Positions 33,446 through 45,889 of a stretch of DNA of 64,000 nucleotides are shown here, piece after piece; within the stretch, counting starts at the first letter, position 1, and each line of letters opens with the position of its first letter. The stretch lies in NCBI GenBank assembly GCA_031216445.1, contig CM062205.1:14112001-14176000 (forward strand). Direction: 5' to 3'. Both the position numbers and the translations under genes were made by a program. The stretch comes from Lateolabrax maculatus (lineage: Eukaryota > Chordata > Actinopteri > Acropomatiformes > Lateolabracidae). Under the pieces are notes generated by a model, which was not told the origin of the DNA, did no database searches, and saw only the letters and a program-made list of their open reading frames with translations.

Positions 33446-35018
33446 CCCATCACTGAGGCCCAGAGCAGAGGACAGCAGGAGGGGGAGAAAAAGACCTGAA
33501 TCAGGGCCCATCCTTGGCTGCCTGTGTGGCTGCATGGTGGCAGCAGTTTAGCACATTCAATTGTAAAACACTTGGACGACCCATCTATGTCTGGCCTCTC
33601 CTGTGCTAAAAGCCACTACTGTATCTCACCGCCCCAATAATGGCTGTGCATAAAAAAGGACTAGGCCCTCCACACTGTTGCTTCTTGAATTACAATCTGA
33701 GCTGATGGCATGGATAAGAGTGCCCTAAATTATAGCAGTGGGGGCACTGAGGCCCTTTCTTTTCTCTCTTTCTCTGTCTCTACCTCATCTTAATGGCTGA
33801 GTAGCATCAGCAAGCCGCACCGCGTGCACCAATAAAACGTTATTTGGGACATTGACAGTGATGGGGTCTGCTGCCTAAAAACAAGGGAAATTAAAATGCA
33901 ACATGGTGCCACCTTACACCCTCAGTGAAAGATGGGCCCCCAGACATCAGTGGGAACAAAGGAGAGAAACGAAAAGAGCCATGTGCAGGACATTCAGCTG
34001 CTCAGAGGGCTATAATTTATCTGGTTTTAAATCTCTGCTTCTGAACACTAATTTGAATGTCAGCCCTCAAGCACCCGGAGCATGGCATACTGAATCTAAA
34101 TCAAATATACTGTACCCATGTGCTGCTTTCCCAGCTCTCCCTACCTGTATACAATATTTCCAGTGTCCACATTCCCAAGGTGTGTGTGGATGGCTCACCT
34201 GTGGTGTGTTTGTTTCCTGAAATTCGGATCAATAAAGGACAACCCTCCCACCAGACAACTAATCCACAGGGAAGCAGGATCTATAAATATCTCATATGTC
34301 CGGCTGAGTCAGACTGTCTGCACTGTTGACTGCAGATTAACTGATCTCACAGATTCAGGATGTGTGGAGTAAAATGCTCTCCCCATGTTACTCATCTTCC
34401 CATTGATCATATAAATGTGTGAATTGTTTCTGTAACCATACTGAACGGATGTGTTTATTGTTTCTTTATCAGTGTCAAAAAGATGAGGAAGAAGAGCCAT
34501 GAACCTCCAAGGTTGTACAAGTGATCTGTTACTAGAATATGTTTAACCTGTAGAAATATAGGTTAGGGCCTATACTGTAGTATGTGACTGTAATGAGAAA
34601 CAACCTGCAGCCTGGTTCGTAGGCTCTTTTAATTAGCTCTTTTGAACTCTAACAGAAAAGCCTTCACACAAGAGAAAGGACCTGCCAGTCAAAACTCCAC
34701 CTGTGACAACCAAGCTTCGTCTCTCGGTTCTATATCTCTTATCTAGGGGATGAATCAAAAGGCATCATCACATTACTTGGTCTGTTAAAGCTCCTGGATG
34801 ACCCCCCTCTGTCTGCTCTCTGTGGGATTTATCTTTTTAATCTATCCAAAATAAACCGAGAAGAGTGTCTTCGTGTTCAGCCGAAATGTAATGTGGATTA
34901 TTTGCTGGATGGTAATGTAAATGGATATGGAAAACATGATCATGACAAGTGCCGACTTTCTTTCTGAATTCCAACAATGTTGCCTATGATTAGATGATAC
35001 CAAGAAGGTGATGCAAGA

Positions 35019-35039
35019 TAACTCAGCAAAGCTGAGTTA
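35019..35039. repeat. 9-bp perfect hairpin
   Basis: TAACTCAGC-AAA-GCTGAGTTA, perfect arms and a 3-base loop. Confidence 0.85.
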
Positions 35040-35620
35040 CATCAATACAGTCAGCATATGAGCCATTTGTGCAAACAAATTCTTTGAGGCTGACATCAAA
35101 CATCCAACCACATGTCTGCCTGCCCTTGTGAGGAAGTCAGAATGGAAATCCCCCTCCTCCCTCCATCCCTCCTAAATAAGTTTGTGGCATCTTTTTTTCT
35201 CCTCAGTTTAATCCAAGAGAAACTCTGCAGATGAAAGCAGAGTAATGTTGCTAATGTGTGCGATAGTCACAGCCACATAAACCCACCACAATAAATTAAA
35301 GACCACAGGCGTTCATCTTGGCCTCATGTGACCAAACCCCCCAGATACAAACAGACATACGGTCATGCAGTCACACGTTGTCCTCTGACGCCCTCCAAAC
35401 CAGAAGCAGCCAGCAGGCAGGCGCCCACGTTCCCCACTCCAGACCTATCTGGCTGTGGAGATAAAACCATACTGTAAACACAACATTTGACTCATCTCAG
35501 AAACATGACTGGGGGTCTGAATGTTGAGGGCAACCTAATAGCTCAACTGCACTGGAGGATATTCTCTGAGTGACCTGTGGCTTCTGCAACAAAGTTTAAA
35601 TTACTTTAATATTTGAGTGA

Positions 35621-35648
35621 AGTATGGCTCAAACTCTCGAGCCATACT
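35621..35648. repeat. 10-bp perfect hairpin
   Basis: AGTATGGCTC, an 8-base loop, then GAGCCATACT. It lies 580 bp from the hairpin at 35019. The arm sequences are unrelated. Confidence 0.85.
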
Positions 35649-36179
35649 GTTCCATATGACTCTGCTCTTCATATGTGGTCTTGCTTTAATGTGAATCTGA
35701 TATGTGTGACATGAAGACATATGATTTGAATAAGTCGGAGTGCCTCACACTATATTGTGCACACGATCCATGTATATGTACATGTTCAGTTTAAACACAT
35801 GCTTTTCCTGCACACACACACTTTATGCGCTCTCTCTCTCCTTCACACACACACACACACAAAAACACACACACACGGCACCCATAAAATTCAGATGTCT
35901 CCACACTCCATCCTTTGTGAGACCTTATTGTCCTGGTTATTACCCTGGGTATTGTTACAGAGAATTGGTATGCTTATCAAGGCCTGTAGTCTAAAGTTGA
36001 TACGACACTGGCCTGGCAGCTTCATTAAGATTGATATCCTGCCGTAGCACACCCAGACGAGCTGATCTAGGACATGGGAGGGAGCAGCCGAGCAGAGTTA
36101 GAGAGAGAGTTAGAGAAAGACAGAAAGAATGAGAGAGTGGGAAAGAGAAAGAGACGACAGGCCCACCTCCCAAGTAGCT

Positions 36180-36400
36180 CAATTGCCATCTATTGAGCTA
36201 CTTGAGCTCAGGAGAGGGACCAGGCATGCATACCTCTCTTTTAAAGGGACGCTCCCCCTGTAACCTCACCCTGCCAGTCATAAATTACCTTCCCCGGCTC
36301 AGTCCTTTCACAGTGGATGCACAGAAGGCCCGTATAGCCTCTCCATGAGCAATTAAGGTCTCAATAGGATGGTATCAAACCACCCTGACCTCATGCAACC
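36180..36400. promoter_or_regulatory. Candidate CNE
   Basis: Repeat-free block with CATAAATTACC, GAGCAATTAAGG and GTCTCAATAGG. GC content is moderately higher than in the flanks. Confidence 0.35.
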
Positions 36401-36706
36401 TCTCCTGTCATTGTCACCTCCTAAAAGGTCCCATCCACTTTGTCCCCAGAGTGTAACTGCTCTCAGTGTGCATAGTGCAGGCAGAGTACATTTTACTGGC
36501 CACTGGCCATCCCTGTTCCAAAGTTTTATCCGGAGCAATATAAACAAGGTCAAAGGTCAACTGGACTGGAAGCTTTTCTTTTGTGTGTTTTTCAGCAATG
36601 TTTACAGTTGGTTAAATACAGGCTAGTTCGCTCTAAATGTGTGGAATTGAGACTGTGTCATTTCATTAGTTGTATGAAAACACCGCTGTTTCACGGAACA
36701 GATTAT

Positions 36707-36784
36707 TTTCATTCCAGTTGATGGCCTTTCTGGCCATCCTATAATCTGGGCCACATTCACGCTGTGTAGCCAACTGGAATGAAA
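36707..36784. repeat. 14-bp perfect inverted repeat with a nested hairpin
   Basis: The left arm TTTCATTCCAGTTG (36707-36720) and right arm CAACTGGAATGAAA (36771-36784) are exact reverse complements, 50 bases apart. Inside is GATGGCC-TTTCT-GGCCATC (36720-36738). The 78-nt span could fold as a branched stem-loop. The nested hairpin makes a simple miRNA precursor unlikely. It could be a MITE remnant. Confidence 0.8.
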
Positions 36785-36904
36785 CTTCTGCTCTATGAGA
36801 AATCCCAAGTGTTAAGTTTAGCCTGTATAGGTCAGGGAAGATTGCAGTGTGTACATTAACCGAGCACAGTGCGTGTCTAATTTGCTGCGGTGGACAAAAC
36901 AAAG

Positions 36905-37110
36905 GCTTTCATTGATATCTCCATATCGAGTCAACCCTGGATTCAATGGATAGCCCTGGTTTCCACTGGCCAGACCTAATGATTTATTGCACCACTGACT
37001 AGCCTGCACACTATCTGATTGGCACGGCTGGGGCCCATTAAAAGGCATATATTTTTAATCACTGTTTACCATGTCAATAGCAATGCTAATCACTTCTAAG
37101 GTGTGTTAAT
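36905..37110. promoter_or_regulatory. Candidate CNE
   Basis: Includes TTTCATTGATATC, GACCTAATGATTTATTGC, CCCATTAAAAGG and a TTTTTAATCACTG word, plus GCTAATCAC. Repeat-free, about 200 bp. Confidence 0.4.
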
Positions 37111-38526
37111 ATTCCAGCAGTGGGTGAGTAGACCTGATAAACAAGAACCAGTCCTTCTGGTGCGTTTTTTTAATCTTAATGAAAAATGACGTTGAGTCAA
37201 GCATTACTTCTAAAGCTTTCTTTTCACCTTTAAGGACCTTCATTAAAGAAAGAAGCACCAAATGTGAGCCACTGAGTACACATCTGTTATTGAAAGACAT
37301 AATGTCAAACCAAATGAGCACCATTCTCCTTGTCATGACTCTGTATGTCAGGTTTAAATATGTGGAGTGCCTTTCAGGAAATGATAAGACCAGTGGAGTG
37401 GGTTGAAATTACATTTTTTTCATTAAGATAATCGTCTCTGGACACTTGTTTAATGCTAGAAATGACTTGTAATGGTGTGATCATTTATTGCGTCGTATCA
37501 GTGCAGCATTATGACCAAAACACAAATTTTATGTTTTTGTCCCAGTGCTTCACTACCGTTATGTACTTCAGATGCTTGGCTTTTTATGACGTTACATCTC
37601 TCCCAGCATCTTGAAGAGAACGGGATGACGTGACAGAGAGTTTAATGTGTGTGTGGTGAAATGTCAGGCTCTATCAAACCCACTGGCCAACGTAGTGCAC
37701 ACAGAGTAGTATTATGGAAGTGGGGCAGTTGCAGAAGGCCCCTCTGATGGCCTATAGAGTGCTCCCTATATGCACACAGAGTCATTGGGCAGATGTGACC
37801 TCGCCAGCACACAGAGGCTCTTTGTGTCCGAGGGATTTAGAGTCCCCTGGGCCTCCTGACTCTAAACATTAACAGACCTACTGCAGAAGGAGAGAGAGAG
37901 AGACCCTTACTCTGCTGACATGCAACATTAACCGGGGCCAACTCTCTCTCCATACTTACAATATCAGGAAGGGCCCTATATGTACAGATGCATGGAAAGA
38001 TGCATGTGGTGGGTTGATGCAGGGTTTAGGTTGAAGCTCAGAGACACACTAATGAGGTGAAGCAGTGTACTTAGTGAAAATATATCAGTTATTGGACAGA
38101 GGACATATATTTATATTGCTCTTCACACTTGTTTACGCGCAATAAAGGCAAGGTCTCAAAGCACTGCACTTAGAGAAGTCCAATACAGGCTCTGTCCGTT
38201 TAATTCATTTTTATGCTGCAACATGAGCAGAGGTCAGCATCCTTAACACAATTCAACTCATCTTCCATGATGTGACTGTTGTCTTGTTACTGGAATGTGT
38301 TTGCAAGACATGTTCCTCGCCACCCTGCTTCAAAGAGAAACGTTTTAAATAAAGGACCTAATTATCTGTCAAGGATTGATGTTGTGAGACTGACGTACAT
38401 GAACTTATCTGGATTCTTGGTGCTTTCTTGCCTCTCTGTAATAGTGTGATTATTCACCACTGTAGTTAAAGCTGCCTTGCGATTCACTGATATTCTCGTC
38501 ATTTTTGCTAATAATAATGATACAAC
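37111..38526. other. Intergenic, no gene seen
   Basis: 37420-37500 has CATTAAGATAATCG and TTTAATGCTAG words and could be a small CNE. The rest is ordinary. No gene or RNA signal. Confidence 0.5.
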
Positions 38527-38563
38527 ATTTGCATAAAGGAAATGAAACAGGTTACATTTGCAT
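38527..38563. promoter_or_regulatory. Pair of POU octamers in direct orientation
   Basis: Two perfect ATTTGCAT words at 38527-38534 and 38556-38563, 29 bp start to start. This is a spacing at which two POU proteins could bind side by side. No function shown. Confidence 0.35.
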
Positions 38564-38639
38564 ATATTAAACATTTATATGTATGCATATAATATGTTTG
38601 CTCATTTCAGGAAACTAGGCAAGATAATAGTTAGACTAA

Positions 38640-39420
38640 GACAGGAAATAGAAGGAGCACAAATCCACAGTAAATATTGGCCTTCGTTATCTGCCATCCC
38701 TTCAGACAGGAGGCTGTATCATTTTTCAGCAAAGAGCCCCCTGTTCTTGAGGACTAGGCCAGGCCTTGCTTTATTAAATTATCTCCCTTGCTTCGCAAAT
38801 ACAATTTCCTGCATAAATCACTCAAATGATCCTTCAGACTGCCAGGTCCAAGAGAGTGTTTTCTGTCCTATCTGCCTCCGACCAGGTTATGCAAATCCTC
38901 ACCACTGTGTGTTCGATATCTATTGAGATGCTTCAATTGTCTGCATTTGGCCCTAAATCCTTAGCTTGTCCCCATATTATTCTCCTGCCCTTGATAAAAG
39001 TGACACTAAGCATCAAGCCATCACCAATTCGGTAATCCATTACCAAAAAAAGAGCATGCCAATTTAACTAAGCCAGAAACACTGACCCTGCAACCTTGAC
39101 CTTGTAAACATTACAATGGGGGGAAGGCCACAGTTTGTGCATTGGAGATCTGCTCCATGGAGCGTTGGGAAGGGCTTATTATGGCCCCTAAGCTGGGGCT
39201 GAATTCAATCACATTGGAAAGGGGCTGAACAGAGAAATCTTCACCAGGGGTCAGCTTGGTTTAAGACCCCAGTACGGAAATACATAACTGCACCAAGTCG
39301 GCCAAATAGAAGTCTGCATTATCATCCTTCCTACAGCTAGCTTGCCAGCAGTCTAATTCTGAAGGATAAACATCTGTAATGCATTGGCTCAAATGGGAGG
39401 CAGCTTAGAGTGACTTCAGC
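38640..39420. promoter_or_regulatory. Large candidate CNE island
   Basis: Almost 800 bp of complex DNA with no microsatellite. It includes octamer ATGCAAAT (38889-38896), TATTAAATTATCTCC, CAATTCGGTAATCCATTACC and CTTGACCTTG, a nuclear-receptor half-site-like word. One of the longest repeat-free stretches in the window. Confidence 0.4.
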
Positions 39421-41869
39421 TTGATCCCAGACAGCTGTTTAGGGAGCAGCTATGGCCTGGCTGCACAGGGGGTCTCGGTGGATGTGGATGGATGTCCTGA
39501 AAAGGGACCTCCAAAGCTCTAAAGAGACAAAGGAATCTCCTTAACAATGTTCTCGCTGATACAATGGTGGTGCACAGGGTGGAAGGGGCAAAGGAGCACT
39601 GCCTATTCTGGGGCTTGAATGACCAGTGCATTCCTCTCCAGTCGCCGAGCAGTGAGCGCAGTGACCAAGAGTGACAAGTCTTTACACCGCTTTGTTGACA
39701 CTCTGTGTGCTTGACCAATACATTCCTTCTGTTCTCTCCCTCACCCTCCCTTCTCTCCCATTCCCCTCTTTCTGCTTCCTTCCTCCTTTGCTTCTAATTC
39801 TGCAATTGCCCTTCTATTGGTTTATTTTGTTTCTGCGTGGGTAGCCTTGAGTCCACTAAGCATTGTCAGTCCAGTTATATATTGCTTATGTTCTGAATAA
39901 AACATGGTACGGCGAATGCAAATAAATACGTGGTGGGGTCAGGTCACTGCGTAGCATTACTGACACACATTTGGAGCACATGTTTGCTCTCCATACAAGC
40001 CACACATCAGCCCTTTGACAAGTGAAATGGGTGAATATAACATGTGGGACAGTATCAAGGGTTCATGTGGAGGACAGGGAATTACAGGCTTCCTTCCTCT
40101 CTCACACACCCACTCTCTCGCTGTCTTGTTCAGACACACACATCACATACACGCACGGAGGAGGGATCTCTGGACTGCTCAAAATATCCCCAAATCCCAA
40201 AGACCAAAAACCCTAATGTAAAAGGCCAATACCTGATTAAATTTAAAGTTATGATAAAGTTGAGCAGTTGCGCTGTACTTGTACAGAATTCATTTAGGAA
40301 AACAAGGAGATGTGAAGCAAGGACCATAGAACAGCTGGAAATCAGGTGAATTGTGCCTTTAAGCACATGGCACTGACTAGTCAAGAAATTAAAGTTATAT
40401 CCGTCTGATTAAAACTTGAGTGCATTTCCTTGGGCGGGAGGCTTTGGTGTTGTCATCTACAAGCCACTGAGTGACGGGGAAAACAAAACTACGCAGTGCA
40501 TAGTTATGGTGCTTGTTCTGTGTGACTAACGTATACTCCTTAATTGACTGGGTGAGGCCTGTGTTAAGTCCCACAGAGCTTCGGCATCCGCAGATCCACA
40601 CCTGTGACAGCGGTGCAAGAATGACAGGGCTCATTAAAAACTTGATTCAGATCTTCAGCAGGAACCCTGTTGAGTCGCTTTAAAGCAACGCGCTCATCGG
40701 AATGATAGGTGGCAAATACAGTAGCGGGGGAAAATTGGACTTGAAAAGGAATGTCTGTCTCTCCATTTTTTAAAGCCTTCCTCTTAATAACCTGTTTTCC
40801 TTTGTACTCTCAAACAAAATGGCTTCTATAGTTGTACATGGGGCCTTTGAAGGTGAGCCGTGACTGGCATACACAGATGTCTTCTTGTAGGGCCTTAATT
40901 TGATGCTTGAGCACTGCTGAAACTCCGTTATGTGTTTGTTGTCTCCTTTTGAAATGAGTAGACTTTCACTTGAGTTAAAGTAAACTGCATACATTTTTCA
41001 TGTACCTGTCCTAAAGATAGGCACTGCACTTTCCTACTCCAAAAGGATGATTCGTGGCGCATCCTGTGAACTGGATTCTGCGACTGATGTCTGACCTTGT
41101 AACTCTGCCTATCAATGAGGGAAGTGGTTCTGGAAAAGGGTTGAGGTAGTGTATGGTGGCGTGGTGTACAAGCAGTGAAAATGAATTCAGTAAAGCGTAT
41201 TACTCGAGTGATGAGAAATGTTCTGGTAAATTATGACACAAAGCATAATTCATGTGATAAAAAGAGGGAAATATTGCATAGATGGAGCAGATTATTGGTT
41301 TGAAGGCACGTACCTCCAGGCTATGAATATCTGAACTACCTAGTGTAAGAGATAATAAGCACCATCTTAATGGTTTATGAATCTCATTTGAGTTATGGTT
41401 ATTAACCATAGGAGAATTATAGTGGTGCTGTATTGATGGACGGGGAGTATTTCAGGATACAGCTCATGTGATTGAAAACCTGCCAGCTTACAGACAGACA
41501 TGGTTAGTACACACTAAATTGCAAAATAACCTGACCTACAAAACTTCACACTTTTAGTTCTATTTCTGACAATCTTTCCACTGGTTTAAAAAAAAGAAAA
41601 AATAAACTTTCCCCAGCTAACAAGTAGCTTCAAGCCACTCATCAGTTCTTTGATTTTTTTATTGTTAGTGATGCCAGAAGTAGAAGTAAAAGGGGAGGAG
41701 AGGGAGGAAAAAAGAGAAGATTTTATCGAAGGGACCAACACCATTCCCATCCCGCACACGCCTCCAAGCGAGCACATCCCCTTGTCGATCCCCTTACCAA
41801 AAAAAAAAAAAGGAAAAAAAAGAGCATCAATAAAAGAACTGTGGCGCAGATTGGAGAAGGCATGAGCAG
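39421..41869. other. Intergenic, no gene seen
   Basis: Octamer at 39916-39923. 40630-40730 is complex (GCTCATTAAAAACTTG) and may be regulatory. A-rich runs occur at 41585-41605 and 41800-41825. A let-7-like TGAGGTAG at 41142 has no hairpin partner. Confidence 0.55.
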
Positions 41870-42075
41870 ATTTTCAATGGGATTTCAGGAGAAGGCACAA
41901 GGGGCAGAAAATCTTTTGCTTTTGTCTGCCGTTCAAATGGGTCTGATGAGCCTCGAGCTGGAGGCTCTGCTTGTCATAGAGGTCCTGATCTCTTGTGAGA
42001 ATTGATTTCCATCATTTGGGGGGAGCTGTACAGACTGAGGGTATATTCCTGCCTGGGAGACCAAGATAAGGGGCA
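41870..42075. promoter_or_regulatory. Candidate CNE
   Basis: Repeat-free block with TTGCTTTTGTCTG (SOX-like CTTTTGT), the palindromic GCCTCGAGCTGGAGGC and GAATTGATTTCC. Weak motif support. Confidence 0.3.
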
Positions 42076-42274
42076 AATGAACTGAGACCAACTTATTGTA
42101 AAAAAAGAAAAGCCCAGAAATAGCCAAAGAGGAGGGGTGAGGGAAAAAAACTGAAAACAAAAACAAAAATATGTTAAGTTGTCTGACAGTCCATTCTCAA
42201 ATGTTGGATTAGTTTTCAAAGAGTAGGAAGCCCTGTCCTGTTGTGACGTTTTCTCTCTGCCAAGCATTTCATCT

Positions 42275-42515
42275 GATTATGAGTACTTTGCAATCTGCGA
42301 CAGCATGATTGATGCTCCACTTTCATGAGGGGAATTTTAACAGCACCTCTTCAGCGCTCAATGCGCACCCAATTATGCGTCTGAGCTGGTAACCTTGAAT
42401 TTATGTCACCATGGCAACAAAACCCCCGGTCATGCATTATGGATTATCATTGAAATTCTACACCCCTACCTAACATAATGAGAGCCCAGGACTTAATCAA
42501 ATCAGCCCATTCTGT
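42275..42515. promoter_or_regulatory. Candidate CNE with RFX X-box
   Basis: Contains a full X-box GTCACC-AT-GGCAAC (42405-42418) fitting GTNRCC-N2-RGYAAC, plus CATGATTGATGC, CCAATTATGCG and GGATTATCATTG. RFX factors bind such sites in ciliary and neural genes. Here it is far from any promoter I can see. Confidence 0.4.
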
Positions 42516-42578
42516 GTGACACAAAGTGAAGAAGGAGCTCTCATTGTATTGGGGTTGAGGCTGGGAGAAGCCAGCCAA

Positions 42579-42579
42579 G

Positions 42580-42622
<43 letters not shown>

Positions 42623-42653
42623 ACCAGGCAGGCGGGCGGGCGGGTGGGTGGCA
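42579..42653. repeat. (AGGC)n tetranucleotide repeat
   Basis: About ten AGGC units followed by GGCG/GGTG variants. Open frames over it on both strands (Ala-Gly-Arg-Gln and Pro-Ala-Cys-Leu repeats) are artefacts. Confidence 0.95.
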
Positions 42654-45579
42654 GACTGGGCTGTGACGGCCCCAGCAGCTGCAGGGCTAGCAGCCTGATA
42701 GATGGCTCCCATATACATCAGTGAACATATAGACAGATGGCCCTCAATGCCTGGAATTTCCAACCCAGGAAGCAGCTGTTCAGCCTAACCTCTGCTGTCC
42801 GTCTCACCTTGTTGTCATGGAACATTGAACAGAGAAGGAGAATGTGGATGGCGACATGGTGCGGAGTGTGGTGGAGCACCACAGAGCTTCGGGGTTGGGA
42901 CAGGGGAAGGGGCTTGAGTAGGGGCTGAGGCCGGGCCTGCTGAATTTACATTAGGTGGCACTTTCTCATTCTCTCTCCTCCCTCTACACCCCTCCTTCTG
43001 ATTTTTTTTTTCTCCATAGTTTTTTTTTTTTTACTAGCCTGAGGATCTAGGATCTGGGTGGCACTTGCTTTCTTAGTCATGGCCACATAAATAGAAGTGG
43101 AAGCCCAAAATTATTCAACCTCCTCTCTCTTTCTCTCTCTGTCTATCACATGGATGACATAATTGTTGTAAATCACTGCGCTGCATTAATGAAATCTATT
43201 TTTCATCTCCTTCATGGCCTATCCTCCTTACTGCAGGCCCAGCCTGAGCTGTTACATAAAATATTGATTGCTCTCGTGTATTTCTCTTATTGTATGTAAG
43301 CATTTTTATTAGCTAACAGGCGAGCAGAGGAAACCAGTATTGCCCCCCCTTCTCTCACTCTCTATAAAAACTTTGAATAGCTCAGCAGATTTTTGTTCCT
43401 CTGTCTTCTGTTTCCCTGCATCATCCCTGTACACTATTGAGAAACCCTGAAGATTTCAGCAAGGGAAATCTCACCAAGGGAGCTGGAATACAGGAAATAC
43501 AAAAATAGGCTCTTCTCCAGCAATGCTTTAAGGGAAAACCTTCAGCCTTATCTCTATCTATCCGAGTTAGGGATATAGTGCGAACAACGGCTGCAGTTTT
43601 TGCTGATGTTTTCCCTGTCTTTGTGGCGTAGCAGCAAAATCTGTCGATCAGTACCGTCATTTGCCGTGCACAGTGACATAGATGGGGTCATCCCGGTACA
43701 TGTAGGCACTGCTGGCATCGCTCCCCGAGCAGGAGAACTCAGCTTTCTCGGTCAATATAGCACGCACTGAAGAATTCATTGCTTCAATTGACTTCATTTA
43801 CCATCAACACGGATTGGACATAAAACGTGGCAAAATGTTCCTTCAAGAAATTGTAGATGAACAGGTGTATGGGATTCTAAAATAGTAACGTCTTTTGTGG
43901 GAAGTATGGTTTTACTATACTCCCATCTGAGTAATAAACAACAACATTGTAGACATTCAGTTGGGCAAACATGTCCAAACACAAACATCTTCAAATATTG
44001 TTCCAAAACTGTGTAAAAAAGAGAAAAAATGTATTATACCAGATGTAATTACTGGTCTTATTTAAATGCAATAAATTGTTAACAAAGTAAATTTTGTCAA
44101 ATCATTTGCCCTTTTTTGTAATGACTAACCCTAACGTAACTTCTCGTCAATAGTTAGTTTTGTTTTGTTTTTTTCCTTCTCAGAAATGCCCAGAAACACT
44201 TCACAACTGAGGTCTGCTAGGAATTAAAAAAGAAAACTCCCCAGCTTCAAAATTGCAAACACATGATTCTGGACTTTGAAAGGATTTAATGTTTTGGCCA
44301 CAACCATATGTCACTGGGAGGAGCATCCTACTAAATGGTTAATTTGCATAACTTTTCATAGGCTTCTTTCCAAAGCAATCATGACAGTTTTTGGGATGCT
44401 CTCTCACTGGAAAAGAGGGAAATGCAGGGCTTGGATGTTTATTGAGTCTATAACAACCGCTTTTTGGAAGCAAAACAAAGTCTACTGCAGGCACTCAGGC
44501 ATATCAAATTTATTCTGAGCACAGCGGTGAAAAGGGACAGTCTATCAGCATCAGAATACTAATATCCAATATTTTGTGGGAAAAAAGAAACAATGAAAAA
44601 GTATTTTAAAGTAATAGAAAAGTTTATGTAAAACAAATGGGAATTTAGTAATTCATCTACACCCCGGGTCCTCTGCAGCTGTCTAATACATCTACATATT
44701 TCCAATAAACATAACAGGGTAATAAATGTTATTTTCTCTGAAGTAAGGGCATCACAAGTGGAGGTGTCATCTAAAATGTATTTGTGATGTGCTTGATGAA
44801 GCCTGCTCATCCCTCTGTAATGACACCCCAGCCTCTCTCATGTGTTATGCATCACATCTTGTTACCATCTTCCTCTGAGCATGGCTGTCATCATGTGTCT
44901 TCTTAGGCCCCTCCGGAAGCATCGCATCAGCTAAGGGATACATGGCGAAGGGAGGGGAGGGGAAGGGAGCGCATTATTAGATGCCTCTTCAACTTCTCAA
45001 ACTCCAGAAGGTGTCATTCTCATCTATATTTGCTGAGGCCACCTTTTCCCCGTGCCAGACTGATTCATTACAGAGCAGAAAGGAGACGGTGGAATAAGTG
45101 AAGTAGTAGGTGTGAGAACAGTTTGTGTGAGTCCATTCTCATAATACATTATTGATGCTGTAGTTTTGTTATTAGAACATCCCTCCTGCATTATGAATAT
45201 GAAGTTCATGGAGAGTATCATCATTTACTAGCCCTCAAAAGTATGGAAACATTTTGGCCTCAACTTGAACCTACTGCATCTGGAACATATAGGGAGTAGT
45301 TAGACCATAAGTTTTTGTTTCTGTGAAAACACAGATTTCTTATTGGAAGTATTTCAGTGTCTCAGTGGCATTTCAGTCCATTGTGAATACTTCCAAGGTT
45401 TTTTTCATGATCATCACTACAAAGAAATGACAACAAATATTTAGCAAAATGCTTTGTCCACAATACGTGATGCATTTCAACCCATGCTCATTCTGGATCA
45501 CGCAAGGAAAATAAATAATCACCTATAAATTATGCTTCGTAAGTAGTGCGTGCATAATTGAAAATAAAAAAGAAACATT
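42654..45579. other. Intergenic with a possible CNE at 43060-43330
   Basis: 43060-43330 has ATAATTGTTG, GCATTAATGAAATC and TTTATTAGCTAAC words. An octamer ATTTGCAT lies at 44342-44349 within GTTAATTTGCATAAC. T runs lie near 43003 and 43020. No gene seen. Confidence 0.5.
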
Positions 45580-45700
45580 ACCACGGATTGAGGGATAAAC
45601 TCAGGTCTTCCATAATGAAAGGATGCATTTATGGCACAAATGCCCACAGACAGCCTCTTATTGTTAATTCTCCAGAGGCTCCTCGTTGTGTGTATCAATG
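45580..45700. promoter_or_regulatory. Candidate CNE
   Basis: Short complex block with CATAATGAAAGG, CTTATTGTTAATTC (SOX-like ATTGTT plus TTAAT) and GATGCATTTATGG. Confidence 0.3.
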
Positions 45701-45889
45701 CGTGTGCAGCATTAAGACATAGAAAAGCATTCAAAAGAGCATACATCACTGAAAAGTTACTTTGGAACATCTTCTTCATTAATCATCAAGAGGAAAACTG
45801 AATCTATATGGAAAAACTGTTAGAAACTAATGACTTTGCCTCCCTCTGTAACCTTCTTCTGACAGCTATACTATTGGGTTACAAGGAGA

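Larger units (their letters stand above)
33446..36179. other. Intergenic, no gene seen
   Basis: Ordinary complex DNA with two perfect hairpins (35019 and 35621, listed separately) and a CA repeat at about 35840-35877. The open frames at 33903-34372 overlap in several phases without codon or motif support. Confidence 0.6.

Noticed and set aside
41142..41149. TGAGGTAG, the let-7 5' end
   Set aside because: The following bases differ from let-7 and no complementary arm lies within 100 bp on either side.
42579..42653. Regular short repeat that might suggest a CRISPR-like array
   Set aside because: It is a simple AGGC tetranucleotide microsatellite without spacers, in a vertebrate genome.
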